Assembly: GCF_000003815.2 (NCBI RefSeq)
Contig: NC_049992.1
Span: 17,709,686-17,743,650, forward strand
Direction of reading: 5' to 3'
DNA length: 33,965 nt
Source: Branchiostoma floridae
Taxonomy: Eukaryota > Chordata > Leptocardii > Amphioxiformes > Branchiostomatidae
A program made the position numbers and the translations under genes. A model generated the notes under the pieces. That model did no database searches. It saw nothing but the letters and a program-made list of their open reading frames with translations, and was not told the origin of the DNA. Each line of letters opens with the position of its first letter. The stretch's first letter is position 1. Positions 10,646 through 19,899 of this stretch are shown piece after piece.

Positions 10646-10810
10646 TAATCTCCAAGCAGATCCTGCGTGGCATAAGACATAAGCTGGGGAAGGAGTTTAG
10701 CCGACAGAGAAGTTGGGGTGAAGGACCACTTTAGGGGCTCTGGCAGGCTAAAACTCCTTCCCCAGCTTATGTTACTGTCTTATGCCACTCAGGATCTGCT
10801 TGGAGATTAG
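10646..10810. mobile_element. hAT-like hairpin MITE inside the retrotransposon tail
   Basis: The left arm TAATCTCCAAGCAGATCCTG then GTGGCATAAGACA and AAGCTGGGGAAGGAGTTTAGCC in blocks pairs with the inverted right arm, which differs by a small indel (GTAAC) and a few substitutions. The arms are about 57-63 bp around a 45-bp centre. The flanks are GATCCTAA (10638-10645) and GATCCTGA (10811-10818), an 8-bp target duplication with one difference, as hAT elements make. Excising it restores reading through the tail's DPDNA codons. There is no coding capacity. Confidence 0.82.
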
Positions 10811-11217
10811 GATCCTGATAATGCCAAGGACATCTCTACTGTAGAGAAAGTCCAGCGCAGAGCAGCTAGGTGGGTTTGCCACCGTTTCCGTCAGACTTCA
10901 AGTGTCGGTGACATGCTACAAGAACTCTTATGGGACACACAGATACGCCGCAAACGGGCAAGACTTACTACCTTCTACAAGTTCCACAATGGAATTGTCA
11001 ACATCATCTATAAGAATTTACCTACACTTAGCCGACACAAACTCCTCAGACAAGACAGTCTCATCCCTTATTCTGCAATATTCCTCTAGGCAGAACACAG
11101 TACAGACAGATGTCATTCTTTCCACGAACTGTGTCTGAGTGGAACCTGCTTCCTGCAGAGATGGTGACTACCCCATCCCTGGAATGCTTCAGGGATAAGG
11201 TGGCAAATCTACACTAA

Positions 11218-11550
11218 CACTAACACTAAATAGTTACAGTAGACCCTCAAGACATACCATTACCTGAACAACATTACCTACAGCAGACAACCATCTGTAC
11301 CAGCACTTCTGTTAAGTGTGGCAGAAACATCAAAACGAAGAACATGAGGTTTGTACTAAGCAGTTAACGCTGCATATCCCGTTAGATTCATTTGGTCATA
11401 TCAAACCTGGAAGGACCCCTACTCTTTCCTATAACTGCGGTGGGTCCATTCTCGTGCTAGGGGTGTGCCTATTCTCAAACTAACAGGGACCTGCAATTAT
11501 CGGACGCCTTTTTACCTGAGTAAATTGAGGAGAATCGAGGCAAGTGTCCC
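11218..11550. other. Possible 3' untranslated part of the upstream retrotransposon
   Basis: Follows the retrotransposon stop. It starts with ACTAACACTAACACTAA, a short 6-bp repeat. No frame or hairpin typical of an element terminus was seen, so the 3' boundary is not placed. Confidence 0.3.
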
Positions 11551-11567
11551 CACAAAGGTCACATGGT

Positions 11568-11604
11568 TTGTTTTGGTTTGGTTTGGTTTGCATGGTTTGG
11601 TTTG
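11568..11604. repeat. TTTGG pentanucleotide microsatellite
   Basis: Imperfect repeats of GGTTT, broken by one TGCATGG interruption. Confidence 0.9.
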
Positions 11605-11714
11605 AAACAGATCTCTATTAGTGACTGATATGTCACTATCCTTCCTGCAGTCTGGGTCATTTGTAGAGAATCACCAATTCTAGACGGAAGGATTTGGACC
11701 ATCGCATGATGAAC

Positions 11715-12290
11715 TTGAAACTTTATTACAATCAACTTTGCAGCCCCCATAGGGGCTGAATTGCATTGATTTTACACAACATATCATAACACAAGATAGC
11801 ACTTCAGTCACCAGCGTTATACATATTGACAATTTGAGAAAGAAGCGAGATATCAATATAAAATCTTAAAACATATTTACATCAACATTTAGATAAAGCT
11901 TTTTGGGCTAGTGTCCGCGGTATAAACGACATCTTGTGTCGACTTGTTTTACTATGTGGCGTTTTCAGATCCACATTGCGACGTAGATTGTATTGAGTTT
12001 TTACAACAGGGGGCAGAAACTGTCTGCAGGGATGTGTCGCGTCCTTTAGGATCCGCTGCAGCTCGCGCATAGAGGCCTCGTGTCGCCTGGACTGTAGTGT
12101 GGGGAGTAGATGATGGTCCACGCCAATGATTTTGCAGCAGGGTTTTTGAATTTTTTCCAGTTCATCCGACAGGGTCTTTGGAAGCCCTCCCCACACAGGT
12201 GATCCATACTCCACAATTGGCCGGATGAATGAGGTATAGATAGTTAGTAGTAAGTCAGAGGGTAGTCCGGCCCTTTTAGCAAGGCGTAGG
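11715..12290 (-). pseudogene. Non-LTR retrotransposon 3' end with reverse-transcriptase tail
   Basis: On the minus strand from 12290 the frame reads YLRLAKRAGLPSDLLLTIYT, then SFIRPIVEYGSPVWGGLPK, then ELEKIQKPCCKIIG, and continues without a stop to KALSKC and a TGA at 11882-11884. RPIVEYGSPVW and LEKIQKxxxKIIG are the conserved motifs after the reverse-transcriptase core in CR1/L2 and related elements. Downstream, a small hairpin (AGCCCC/GGGGCT near 11740-11755) is followed by AATAAAG and a GTTTCAAGTTCA end, a terminus style seen in CR1-like elements. The roughly 136 residues are open, so this copy is younger than the one at 160-523. It lacks everything 5' of 12290. Confidence 0.88.
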
Positions 12291-12325
12291 TAGTGTATCC
12301 GTGGTTACACGGATACACTACCTAC
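12286..12325. repeat. Perfect 18-bp inverted repeat with 4-nt loop
   Basis: GTAGGTAGTGTATCCGTG, loop GTTA, then the exact complement CACGGATACACTACCTAC. It lies at the 5' break of the retrotransposon tail at 11715-12290, and its left arm includes codons of that tail (YLR). Confidence 0.97.
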
Positions 12326-12825
12326 ACTGGTTCTTTAACGTGCGTGGGGTATGGCTCTCCCCAAACACGGGGCCTTAGTTTAACGTCCTGTCTGAAGGAC
12401 ATGCTTAACGAAGCATGGCAGAATATTCGAATTCGCGAACACAGGTCCTCTAGTCTAGGGTCAGAGCCAAACACACAACCATTATTAAGTCATGACAATG
12501 GACGTTGCTTTTTTACTCTAATCCTGCATCTTTTCATTTATTTTTATTGTACCTGCATTAATACAGAACAATACAACAGTCATGTATGCAACTTAGCATT
12601 AACACAGTGCAACAGTCCTGTATGGAACTAAGTTACAGTTGAAACAAACATTAGATAACCCTGCATCTTTTATGAGAGGTCCTAAAGCCATTCTGAGCAA
12701 AACACAAGACGAAGTCATTTCCGGCCCAGGCCTGTTTTCTCATGGGTAACACATCGTGACCTGTACAGTATCTGTATATGTATCTCAATGATATTTGACA
12801 GGGACAGCAGATCAAGTATTAGCCC
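12326..12825. other. Unassigned, with a paired TTTAACGT motif
   Basis: CTTTAACGTGCGTGGGGTAT at 12334 is followed about 43 bp later by GTTTAACGTCCTGTCTGAAG. The pair looks like part of a dispersed invertebrate repeat, but I cannot name the family. The remainder is unassigned; the 112-codon plus-strand frame at 12293-12631 starts inside the hairpin and has no domain. Confidence 0.35.
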
Positions 12826-12828
12826 TAA

Positions 12829-13074
12829 AGGTGGTATCTCACTGCACTTGGGGCACCGATTCGGCACTGCAGGGTTCGAAAGATTAGTCAACAAATTTCA
12901 TAGAATTTTCTTACGTTTTGTGTATTTTGTTGACGTGACTTCTACGTCATACTTTTACGTTAGTTACAAGATCTAAATTATTTTGAAAGAATTGGTGAAA
13001 ATAACACAATCGTGCCGCAGTTAACGAACCCCACATTGCCGCACCGGTTCCCCAAGTGCAGTGAGACCCAACCT
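12829..13074. mobile_element. AGGTGG-family MITE, copy 3
   Basis: The left arm AGGTGGTATCTCACTGCACT then TGGGGCACC pairs with the inverted right arm AGGTTGGGTCTCACTGCACT then TGGGGAACCGGTGCGGCA. TAA at 12826-12828 and 13075-13077 is the target duplication. At 246 bp it has no coding room; the 62-codon plus-strand frame over it is incidental. Confidence 0.88.
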
Positions 13075-13077
13075 TAA

Positions 13078-13861
13078 GTTATGAACCCGAATCTTTATCT
13101 TCCCGTAACTGGTCTCCTGGTGGTACGTACACGTCTGTTCAAATGAAGTGTTTCGAAGAATTTTGCCCCCAAAGCGTCACATTGTGAATACAATATTAAA
13201 TAATTACATATAGAATGACGTTGATATGTATATGTTTTAACAACACTATTACATGCGATCAGTGATTTCAGGATCACAAAGTGGCGTTTTTGAACAACTG
13301 TTATTTGACTTATGACTTGATTCATTTGTCGGTATATTGACCACCATGACAGGATAGTTTGCGAAGAAAGCAGGGTACATTATTGACTGTACATCAAAGA
13401 TACTCAGGACGAAAATAAGTGAATTTTACATGAAATGTGTGACCGTTTCCAAAATCATGTTCAGCTGCTTGAGTAACTGCTATTTGACGTATTCTATTAT
13501 CTGGATGTCTAACCTTTATTGCCGATACTCGCCGATATATACCGATACTGACTAGTTCATTTTTTTTTGTTTATTATGGGTTTATGCTATGTGCAGACAA
13601 ATATATCATAGTTATATCCATTTCGTGATATCAAAATAGCCCCATGTGACCAGCAAATGAAGTCGTCGTGGGCATGAGCATTGCCGACAAAGAAGAGCGC
13701 CACCTTGCGTTCAAAATGAAAAGGCATCTTTTTTTTGTTGGAGAGAGGCTTCTGAGGATTCCAAGCGCCGTCTACTGATATAATGTTGTACTGCAGCAAG
13801 CAATAGCAGATTACTTCTGCCTTATTTTTTTACCGTCGTCCACAGTTGGTATAGCTATAAG
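13078..13861. other. No recognisable gene
   Basis: Only short frames. CCGATACTCGCCGATATATA at about 13521 and the following CCGATACTGA form a small direct repeat. Confidence 0.4.
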
Positions 13862-14112
13862 ATGTACGAGTGGCGTCGAATGGGGAAAGTGCTATGCTAC
13901 TGGACACGAGATCGATGTTGTGTCCTTGGAAAAGGCACTTTATCTAACTTTCCTCACGGTCCATCATTGTGTAGAAATTGGTACCTGACATCTGTTGGAG
14001 AGATAAAGGCAGTGGAAGGAGAGGATTCGGCTCCGCCTAACAATACCGTGCGTGCCATATACACAGTAGTGAAAACAACTCCCTGCCCCTAGGGCCTTTA
14101 AATGGTACAGGA
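13862..14112 (+). repeat. tRNA-derived SINE, copy 2
   Basis: The body TTGTGTCCTTGGAAAAGGCA then CTTTCCTCAC matches the split SINE at 8490. GGTACCTGACATCTGTTGG and GTGGAAGGAGAGGATTCGGC match the inverted copy near 19900-20085. The tRNA-like head (GAGTGGCGTCGAATGGGG) is too eroded for A and B boxes to be placed. The 3' part CTCCGCCTAACAATACCGTG to CCTAGGGCCTTTAAATGG completes the longest copy in the window. A 76-codon open frame across it is incidental. Confidence 0.7.
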
Positions 14113-14125
14113 CTACTAGAATAGG

Positions 14126-14392
14126 TTCTTGGAGCACAGGAGAAAGAGTTCGGCCTCCTCGGAGGTGTCACAACACATTCATATTGAGTCACCGGGACAT
14201 TTCATCATCTTGGACAAAGTACAAATATTGGACATCTAACCGGATTACTTTGCAAGGGGGGTAAAGGAGGCCATCTACATTAGAGCACATCAGCCGACAC
14301 TCAACAGGGACGGGGGCCGATATCGTATGCCAGGCATTTATGGTTCGTTACTTGAATCACGTGTCTCTAAGTCACATGATCAGAGTAACTGA
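14126..14392 (+). pseudogene. Penelope-like element, C-terminal GIY-YIG endonuclease remnant
   Basis: A single frame gives SSEVSQHIHIESPGHFIILD, then a TAA at 14237, then PDYFARGVKEAIYIRAHQPT and LNRDGGRYRMPGIY. The spacing and motif (W/YF-x-RG-VKEAIYIR-x-x-P-x-LNRDGGRY-x-LP) match the C-terminal part of the GIY-YIG domain of Penelope/Neptune-type elements. The frame is intact from 14126 to the TGA at 14390 apart from that one stop. The upstream GIY-YIG motif itself and the reverse transcriptase are missing. The 3' flank has CTGAAGAAGGTCGACGGAAG, similar to the GAAGAAGG motif in the following copy. Confidence 0.85.
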
Positions 14393-14542
14393 ATCGTCAC
14401 TCCTGAAGAAGGTCGACGGAAGTGCGACTGAAAATTCGAGGTTAGCTGATTTTGGTGTTGTAAGACAGTGAAAAATCTTCAATAGGCACAGGACTACGCA
14501 TGCTTTTCTTTAAAAACGACAACCACAGCTTACCTAATATCC

Positions 14543-14605
14543 ATAAAGGAGGCCGTATACATCAGGGCACTCCATGGCATCACCAAACAGAGACGCTGGG
14601 TGTAA
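14543..14605 (+). pseudogene. Second Penelope-like endonuclease remnant
   Basis: In one frame it reads IKEAVYIRALHG, aligned to VKEAIYIRAHQP of the copy 280 bp upstream, then diverges and stops at 14603. At DNA level GGAGGCCGTATACATCAGGG parallels GGAGGCCATCTACATTAGAG. It lies head-to-tail with the first fragment. Confidence 0.65.
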
Positions 14606-14612
14606 TCTGACA

Positions 14613-14884
14613 CGTCTGACCAACTGCTGACGTCACGTATCTTCAAGATCACGCTATAATAAGATCACGTGTCTGTACCTCTCGCGAGTTTACATTCTAA
14701 AGTGATTGGTTATCAGTATTGATCATGAAGAAAGCGGTAGCTATAGTGTTCGTCTGACCAACTGCTGACGTCACATATCTGCAAGATCACGCGTTAATAT
14801 GATAACGTGTCTGTAACTCTCGCGAGTTTACATTCTGAAGTGATTGGTCATCAGTATTGATCATGAAGAAGGCGATAGTGTTCG
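14613..14884 (+). repeat. 138-bp tandem duplication in the Penelope-like 3' region
   Basis: Copy 1 (14613-14750) and copy 2 (14751-14884) both run from CGTCTGACCAACTGCTGACG through AAGATCACGC, CTCTCGCGAGTTTACATTCT and GTATTGATCATGAAGAA to ATAGTGTT. They differ by scattered substitutions and a short indel near the end. A thymidine-rich run (14905-14930) follows at about 20 bp. Confidence 0.93.
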
Positions 14885-14931
14885 TTGGAAATTTTATCCA
14901 TCCATTTTTTTTTTTCTTTTTTTTTTTTTTA

Positions 14932-16079
14932 TACCTTTGTGTTGCAAAAAGTCTAGCTTGTTTTCAGTAAATGTCAAGCGTGCCCAATCAGACCACATGG
15001 ATGTGGATAAGAATATGAATCACATTCACAAAGAGGCGTTTTATGATATGAGTCTAGTAATTGTAGGATCTCGGCACAGCTTCGACTATGACGCCACGGC
15101 ATGGCTCATAAACATCTAAATGCCTAGAGGGGCACAACGAAAGGGGTAATTTGGGCACTCAGGTAAAACGTTATGATAATTTTGCAAGTGATATACGTCA
15201 GACGAATGCCAATATAATAACAATTTTACATTCTTTTATCGACAAAACTAGACGCAGGGCGACAATTTGTGCTCTTGGCTAGTATGCATTCTTCTTAACC
15301 TTGCAAAGAGATATTGAAATGCATGATTACGAGTCCTTAGTAAAATATCTGCTTGGAAAGTGCTTTTAATATGGTTTATTATACTTGATATGCACATTGC
15401 AGGTAGTAGTTACGGTATGCACAAGGCACTTGTCTTCAAGAAACACAAAAATGATTGATTGCTATTATAGCTCCCAACACGTTTAGTACAATGTAGAAGT
15501 TGCAACTCATTTTTTTACGTCGTTGTCGTCCTCTACTTTCCTTTTTATTGGACAAGATAAACTGTAATATACAACACAAAAATTGTTTTTGTTTATGATA
15601 AACTTTCGACATATAAAGCGTTTGTGATTGTCCCGGACCGACAAATGTGACGTTACTTTCCTCTATTTTATTCATTAAAAAGTATGAATTTTCAGCTTTT
15701 GACAGAAATATCAAGATCTACTTGCCATCGTTGTGGTCCATATAGAGGGATGAAGTTGCTGCATCATTGCCAACCGATAGGGGGCGCTTCTTGTACATCT
15801 CGTGAGATGAAATTGAAGGCGAAATAAACATGGTTTGTTTTGTATCATTTCCAAAGGCACGCCGTATATTGTTAATGCATGCTAATCATGACGTGACAGT
15901 AATGGACTTTTTCAGAAAGTCTCACTGTTCTTTTGTAAATGAGGCTATTAATAAGAATATTTGATCACATTGATGCCGAAGAACGAACTTGACTTAAAGA
16001 GGTATTCAACTGCAGAGGGGCTATTTTCCAATAGATTTTTTCTTTGTTTCTCCTGTCGATTGGACAGATGAGGAGGCCG
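14932..16079. other. No recognisable gene
   Basis: AT-rich, with only short frames. The minus-strand 92-codon frame at 15436-15714 has no domain. Confidence 0.4.
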
Positions 16080-16165
16080 ACAGGCTTTTGCCTGTTTGCC
16101 TGACCTGCACATGACTTTTTATGGTGAAGGAGGGGTGTGCAATTCCTTCTCTGGGGCAACTGTAT

Positions 16166-16313
16166 GCAACGTGTGAGGCGGCTCCAGCAGATGCAGCTTT
16201 GTTGTTCGGAGTATCCGTCTCCTAGGAGGACTTCCAACCAAGGATATAAGGGGTTCCTCCTACCCCCGAATCGGGCACACGAATCGGGGGTAGGAGGAAC
16301 CCCCCTTACATCC
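16166..16313 (-). repeat. GGGGTAGGAGGAACCCC repeat, copy 2, ending in a snap-back palindrome
   Basis: 16267 to 16166 read on the minus strand matches 8879-8985, including GGAGACGGATACTCCGAACA. The 5' end of this copy is folded back on itself: 16242-16273 and 16280-16313 are near-perfect complements (core GGGGTTCCTCCTACCCCC and its inverse) around a loop of about 6 nt. The repeat's first 30 bp are thus present twice in opposite orientation. Confidence 0.8.
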
Positions 16314-16359
16314 TTTCCAAAAGATAATGTATCAATAAATGTATAATCAGCCGACCTTT

Positions 16360-16805
16360 GGTGAAATTCCACTTATGGGGAATTACGCCACGTGTGTTTG
16401 TAAACAGACTATCACTAAACCCATGCAGACCCTACGCATGAATTCCCTATGCGTGTAGACACTTTCTTTATCGTGAATATTTTCGGCATAAATGAGGGGC
16501 GCTTAGCACACCAAGCAGGTCAATTGTTCACAAGATATCAAAGAATACATGACAAGACGTGTTTTTCTTGGCGCCCCTGAAATTAGTTTTGTAACCTTAC
16601 TTAAGTCAGGCGTTGTCAGGCACATTGTATTCAGCTATAAGCTACAGGCTAAGGTTGAATGATTTAATTAGAGGGTACTTGGGGAGTTTTGTAGACGACT
16701 GAATACTTTTGATGCGCGTGGGGCTAATGGGTACTTTATCGTATAATGTAAAGTAGTATGCATTTGTCGCTTCCTGAAATTAATATCTTTTAGAAAATAA
16801 CCGTC
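16360..16805 (+). repeat. Dispersed repeat shared with 28320-28937, copy 1
   Basis: Blocks in the same order in both: AATTCCACTT, TCGTGAATATTTTCGG, ATAAATG.GGGG, TTTTGTAA, GGTACTTGGGGA, GCGTGGGGCTAATGGGT, CTTTATC and GTAGTATGCATTT. Between blocks the sequences have drifted and differ by indels. No TIR or frame was found, so the class is unknown. It ends next to the piggyBac-like MITE. Confidence 0.7.
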
Positions 16806-16826
16806 TGGAGTGAAATGCCACTTTAA

Positions 16827-17784
16827 CCCTATTCAGACCGGGCTTTTTTGGTCATCCCTGGACCGGGGGGGGGGGGGGCTTTTGAGGCCCTCCACTTCTA
16901 AGTCCTCTAACTCTTTAACGACGTGCCGTAGGGCCACCAAATTTTCAGGACATAATATCGACATAATATCTAACAATGATTTGACGTTTGACGTTACGTT
17001 GACGTAAGATGACGTAATTATGACGTCATCAATTTGATTATATTGGCCGGACCCATGAAAAAGGGGTATTCTCAGAAAACTTCAAGTTATACTACAAAAA
17101 TGTAACAACAAGTGCAGATAACAGAATAATAATGTTTATTACGACTTGTATTGCCAATAGCAACATCGATGACGACATAATGACGTCATAAAATGACGTC
17201 ATGCACATCTAAGATACGAGTTAGGCTCCGCCATATTATATCCACCACCTTGAATTTTTAAAAGTACTTTTTTTGCAACAAATAATCACAAAGGGCAATG
17301 GAAATAGACTAAATTCATTCATTTAGATGGTTTTTGATGAAAAAATACCAGGTAGTTACAAATTTTAAGGGATAATTAGCTTGTTATTCTTGATCTGGCC
17401 ATACGGTCCGCCATCTTGGATTTTGGGCTGATGACGTCATAAAATTAGCATAATTTATGCATATATAATTATGAAAGATATGCTAAATAATATAAGATTT
17501 TATTTATGTAACAAAATAGCAGTAATATAGCAAATAAATGTGAAAAATACATTGTTAGAACCAAAAATAGTGATTTTTGGCAAAACTGCCTGTCAGCAAA
17601 CGGTTGCCATGGCAACACGAAAAAATGAAAAATTTGTCAAACTTCGTAAAATTGTTGCCAACAATATTTTAGGAAAACTCACCAAATTTGGTGGCTTTAG
17701 CGTAAGGCGTTCTGGCGTTATAGGACATCGAAGTTGCCGCGGGCCTCAAAAGCCCCCCCCCCCCCCCCGCGGGTCTGAATAGGG
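16827..17784. mobile_element. piggyBac-like MITE flanked by TTAA
   Basis: The TIR CCCTATTCAGACC at 16827 has a perfect inverse at the right end (GGTCTGAATAGGG, to 17784). The flanks are TTAA at 16823-16826 and 17785-17788. A subterminal inverted pair follows: a G-run then GGCTTTTGAGGCC on the left, GGCCTCAAAAGCC then a C-run on the right. TTAA duplication with a CCC-starting TIR is the signature of piggyBac elements. The 958-bp interior is AT-rich, has TGACGTCA palindromes at 17021, 17181, 17194 and 17432, and holds no transposase. Family assignment is inference from the ends; the element limits are directly visible. Confidence 0.87.
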
Positions 17785-17788
17785 TTAA

Positions 17789-19899
17789 AGCACCTTATCG
17801 GACAAGTGGACAATGGCATTCCTTCTTTATCCATATAGGTTAAAGTACCAAAATCAATAGCACTTATAGGATAAACAGTTTTCTTCGTGAGTTGACACAC
17901 CGTTCAAGTTTGAAGAAAATCCTTTAAGTGAGACTCGCGTTCTTTTCTTTTTTCTTCATATTAATTTGATTATATGGGTGATATCATCTGGGAATCCAAA
18001 AACTGATTCGAATACAGCAAAAAATTTGACCCAAAAATGTTGCCTTCATTATGAAATATTATTGGTCAAAAGGTCTTTGATATTGAATGGTCTATGGCAT
18101 TAGTATACGTTTTCCGATATTTATTTTGCAATCCACGACATATATTTACTTATTTTGAAGCTACTTTGTGGTTGAAAACTTTATTTTTCTATTTTTTTTT
18201 GTTTTGAAAACGGCCGAAAATTGATACGCGCGTGTCATCCCTATAATCAAATCCTCATGGCCTCATCTTACTTTGCTTATTTTGATATTTGAAGTGTTAT
18301 CAATTAAAACTTAGTCATCCACAGACAGTATCTAGTTATATTGTCTTTTTGAGGTACCGATTATCTTATTGAATCTAAACTAATACAAGTAGCATTCTTA
18401 GAAGTTATTACATACCGTCCATGTACCCCTTTGGGCGGTGTTTTTTTTCAAATATCTGTCGACAACTTGTTCAAAGTAAGCGATGGCACCAGAGGCAGCA
18501 ACACACACTGCATACGTGATCTTATCATCATATTATTTTCTTTTAGACGTCGATGGAAGTGATCCAACAAATATAGTTTAATATTGAAACAAGATATAAC
18601 TTTAAAGAAATGAAAGACAACGTAATTTTCAGCATAAAATTTCAGGTGTAATATCAGGCAACAGTGTTTCAACATGTAGGGGCTTAGCTTTGGTGGATCT
18701 GGACCAACATTTTCTGATAAAAGAAACATGAGGAGAAGATGTTGAAATATTCTACAACGTTCTAATCCTAAAGATGTCAAATGGAAAAGTATATGTTCCT
18801 TCCTTATGCCCTGTGCGGGTCTGTTTATATCGCATTTTCTGATGAGATGAAAGGCCACCAATGCAGTCTCTCATTAGAATACACACAAAAAATGGCTGTC
18901 AAAAGTCACCTACATACAGTTTAGTCGGTGGCCAACTCACGTTGGTAGCAAAGTCTGACTTCTAAATTGTATGTCTAGAAATTTTCGGTCATTTCCATAC
19001 GGTGCAAAGGTCAACACCGCAGCCAAAGGAACTATGGTGACCTTTTGACCTATCAGGGATGACATGAAAACATGGAAATTACACATATTCTAGACTGTCC
19101 AGGACAACCCAAACATGAATAATAACCTCTTTTTCACAAAATAAAATAGCCAGAGGCCTTACCTATAACTTTAAGCGCCAAAATGCCAACATTTCTCAAG
19201 ATACAGGCTTCTTACACTTAATTCTGCAAGCCATCTTGCGCAGGTCTGTAATGGGGACCTTTCACCTAATGAAAGAATAATGAGGAGAAAGATGTTGAAG
19301 AAAGATTTTACAGCGTTCTAATCCCCAAGAATAAAGTTTCTTCCTTGTGACCACCCTACACCCACTCCCCTTTGAAGAACGCTGACGTTAGTAGCTTTTG
19401 CGAAGTTCGGCAGAGTAACCAGAAACACAATATTTCTTTCATAGGACTAAGCATCTCCTAAGCCAGGGCCGCGGGGGAATACCAACAATTCCGCAGGAAG
19501 CTACAACATAGCCAGAGGACGAGTTGTAATATCTTTGTCTTCCATGCACGTTTGAGTCATCTTGGGAACCATCCATACACTTTCTTTTATGATTTTACTT
19601 ATCACCTTCGCCACAGACGAAACGGAAAAAAAACTGCACCACGGTGAATAATTGCTTAAAATTAAAAAGCACTTGAGGCAAAGAGGAAACGGTAGCTTGC
19701 TTTTCCGTAAACTAAGCTTACTCGGATATGTTTTACATAATGTCCAGAACGGAGTGAAACTATGTAAGTAACCCCACATTTGTACCATTTGACACTCAAC
19801 CGAAGGGATTCCTTGCAAAGGTTAACAAAAAGGGTAAATGAAGTCCCGTCACCTTTTTGAGACCGTAGAGGCAGTGGCTTCTTAATTCACTATGTCTTT
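17789..19899. other. No recognisable gene; weak repeats
   Basis: A weak inverted pair lies at 17956-17990 (AATTTGATTATATGGGTGA) and 18225-18265 (inverse ATTTGATTATAGGGATGACA); the latter also resembles the right end of the GGCC-ended family. A direct repeat occurs at 18722-18775 and 19273-19330 (ATGAGGAGAAGATGTTGAA, then CGTTCTAATCC). Minus-strand frames at 18448-18861 (137 codons) and 19501-19818 (105 codons) show no domain I recognise. Confidence 0.4.

Larger units (their letters stand above)
9680..11217 (+). pseudogene. CR1/Jockey-like retrotransposon tail, broken by gap, hairpin MITE and frameshift
   Basis: Before the gap, 9694-9775 reads HQDLVRSTLEYASIV, then a stop where tryptophan is expected, then DP. 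'LEYASxVWDP' is a hallmark of the post-RT region of CR1/Jockey-like elements. After the gap and a hairpin MITE (10646-10810) the frame resumes as DPDNAKDISTVEKVQRRAAR and WVCHRFRQTSSVGDMLQELL, continuing to a TAG at 11087. It then shifts frame to QYRQMSFFPRTVSEWNLLPA and SLECFRDKVANLH, stopping at 11215-11217. SFFPRTVxxWNxLP is the standard C-terminal signature. Lesions: the TGA for tryptophan, the MITE, the TAG and at least one frameshift. Confidence 0.88.

Noticed and set aside
9696-10673. Long open frames of 288-325 codons
   Set aside because: They consist almost wholly of N from the assembly gap.
15965-16372. 135-codon minus-strand frame with NPLYPWLEVLLGDGYS
   Set aside because: The conserved part is within a dispersed repeat and its palindrome. 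Conservation between two copies 7 kb apart reflects repeat identity and is not evidence of translation.
18957-19085. Loose inverted blocks (TCTAGAA, ATTTCCAT, AAGGTCA) suggesting a TIR element
   Set aside because: Only short words match, spacing differs between arms, and no target duplication is visible.
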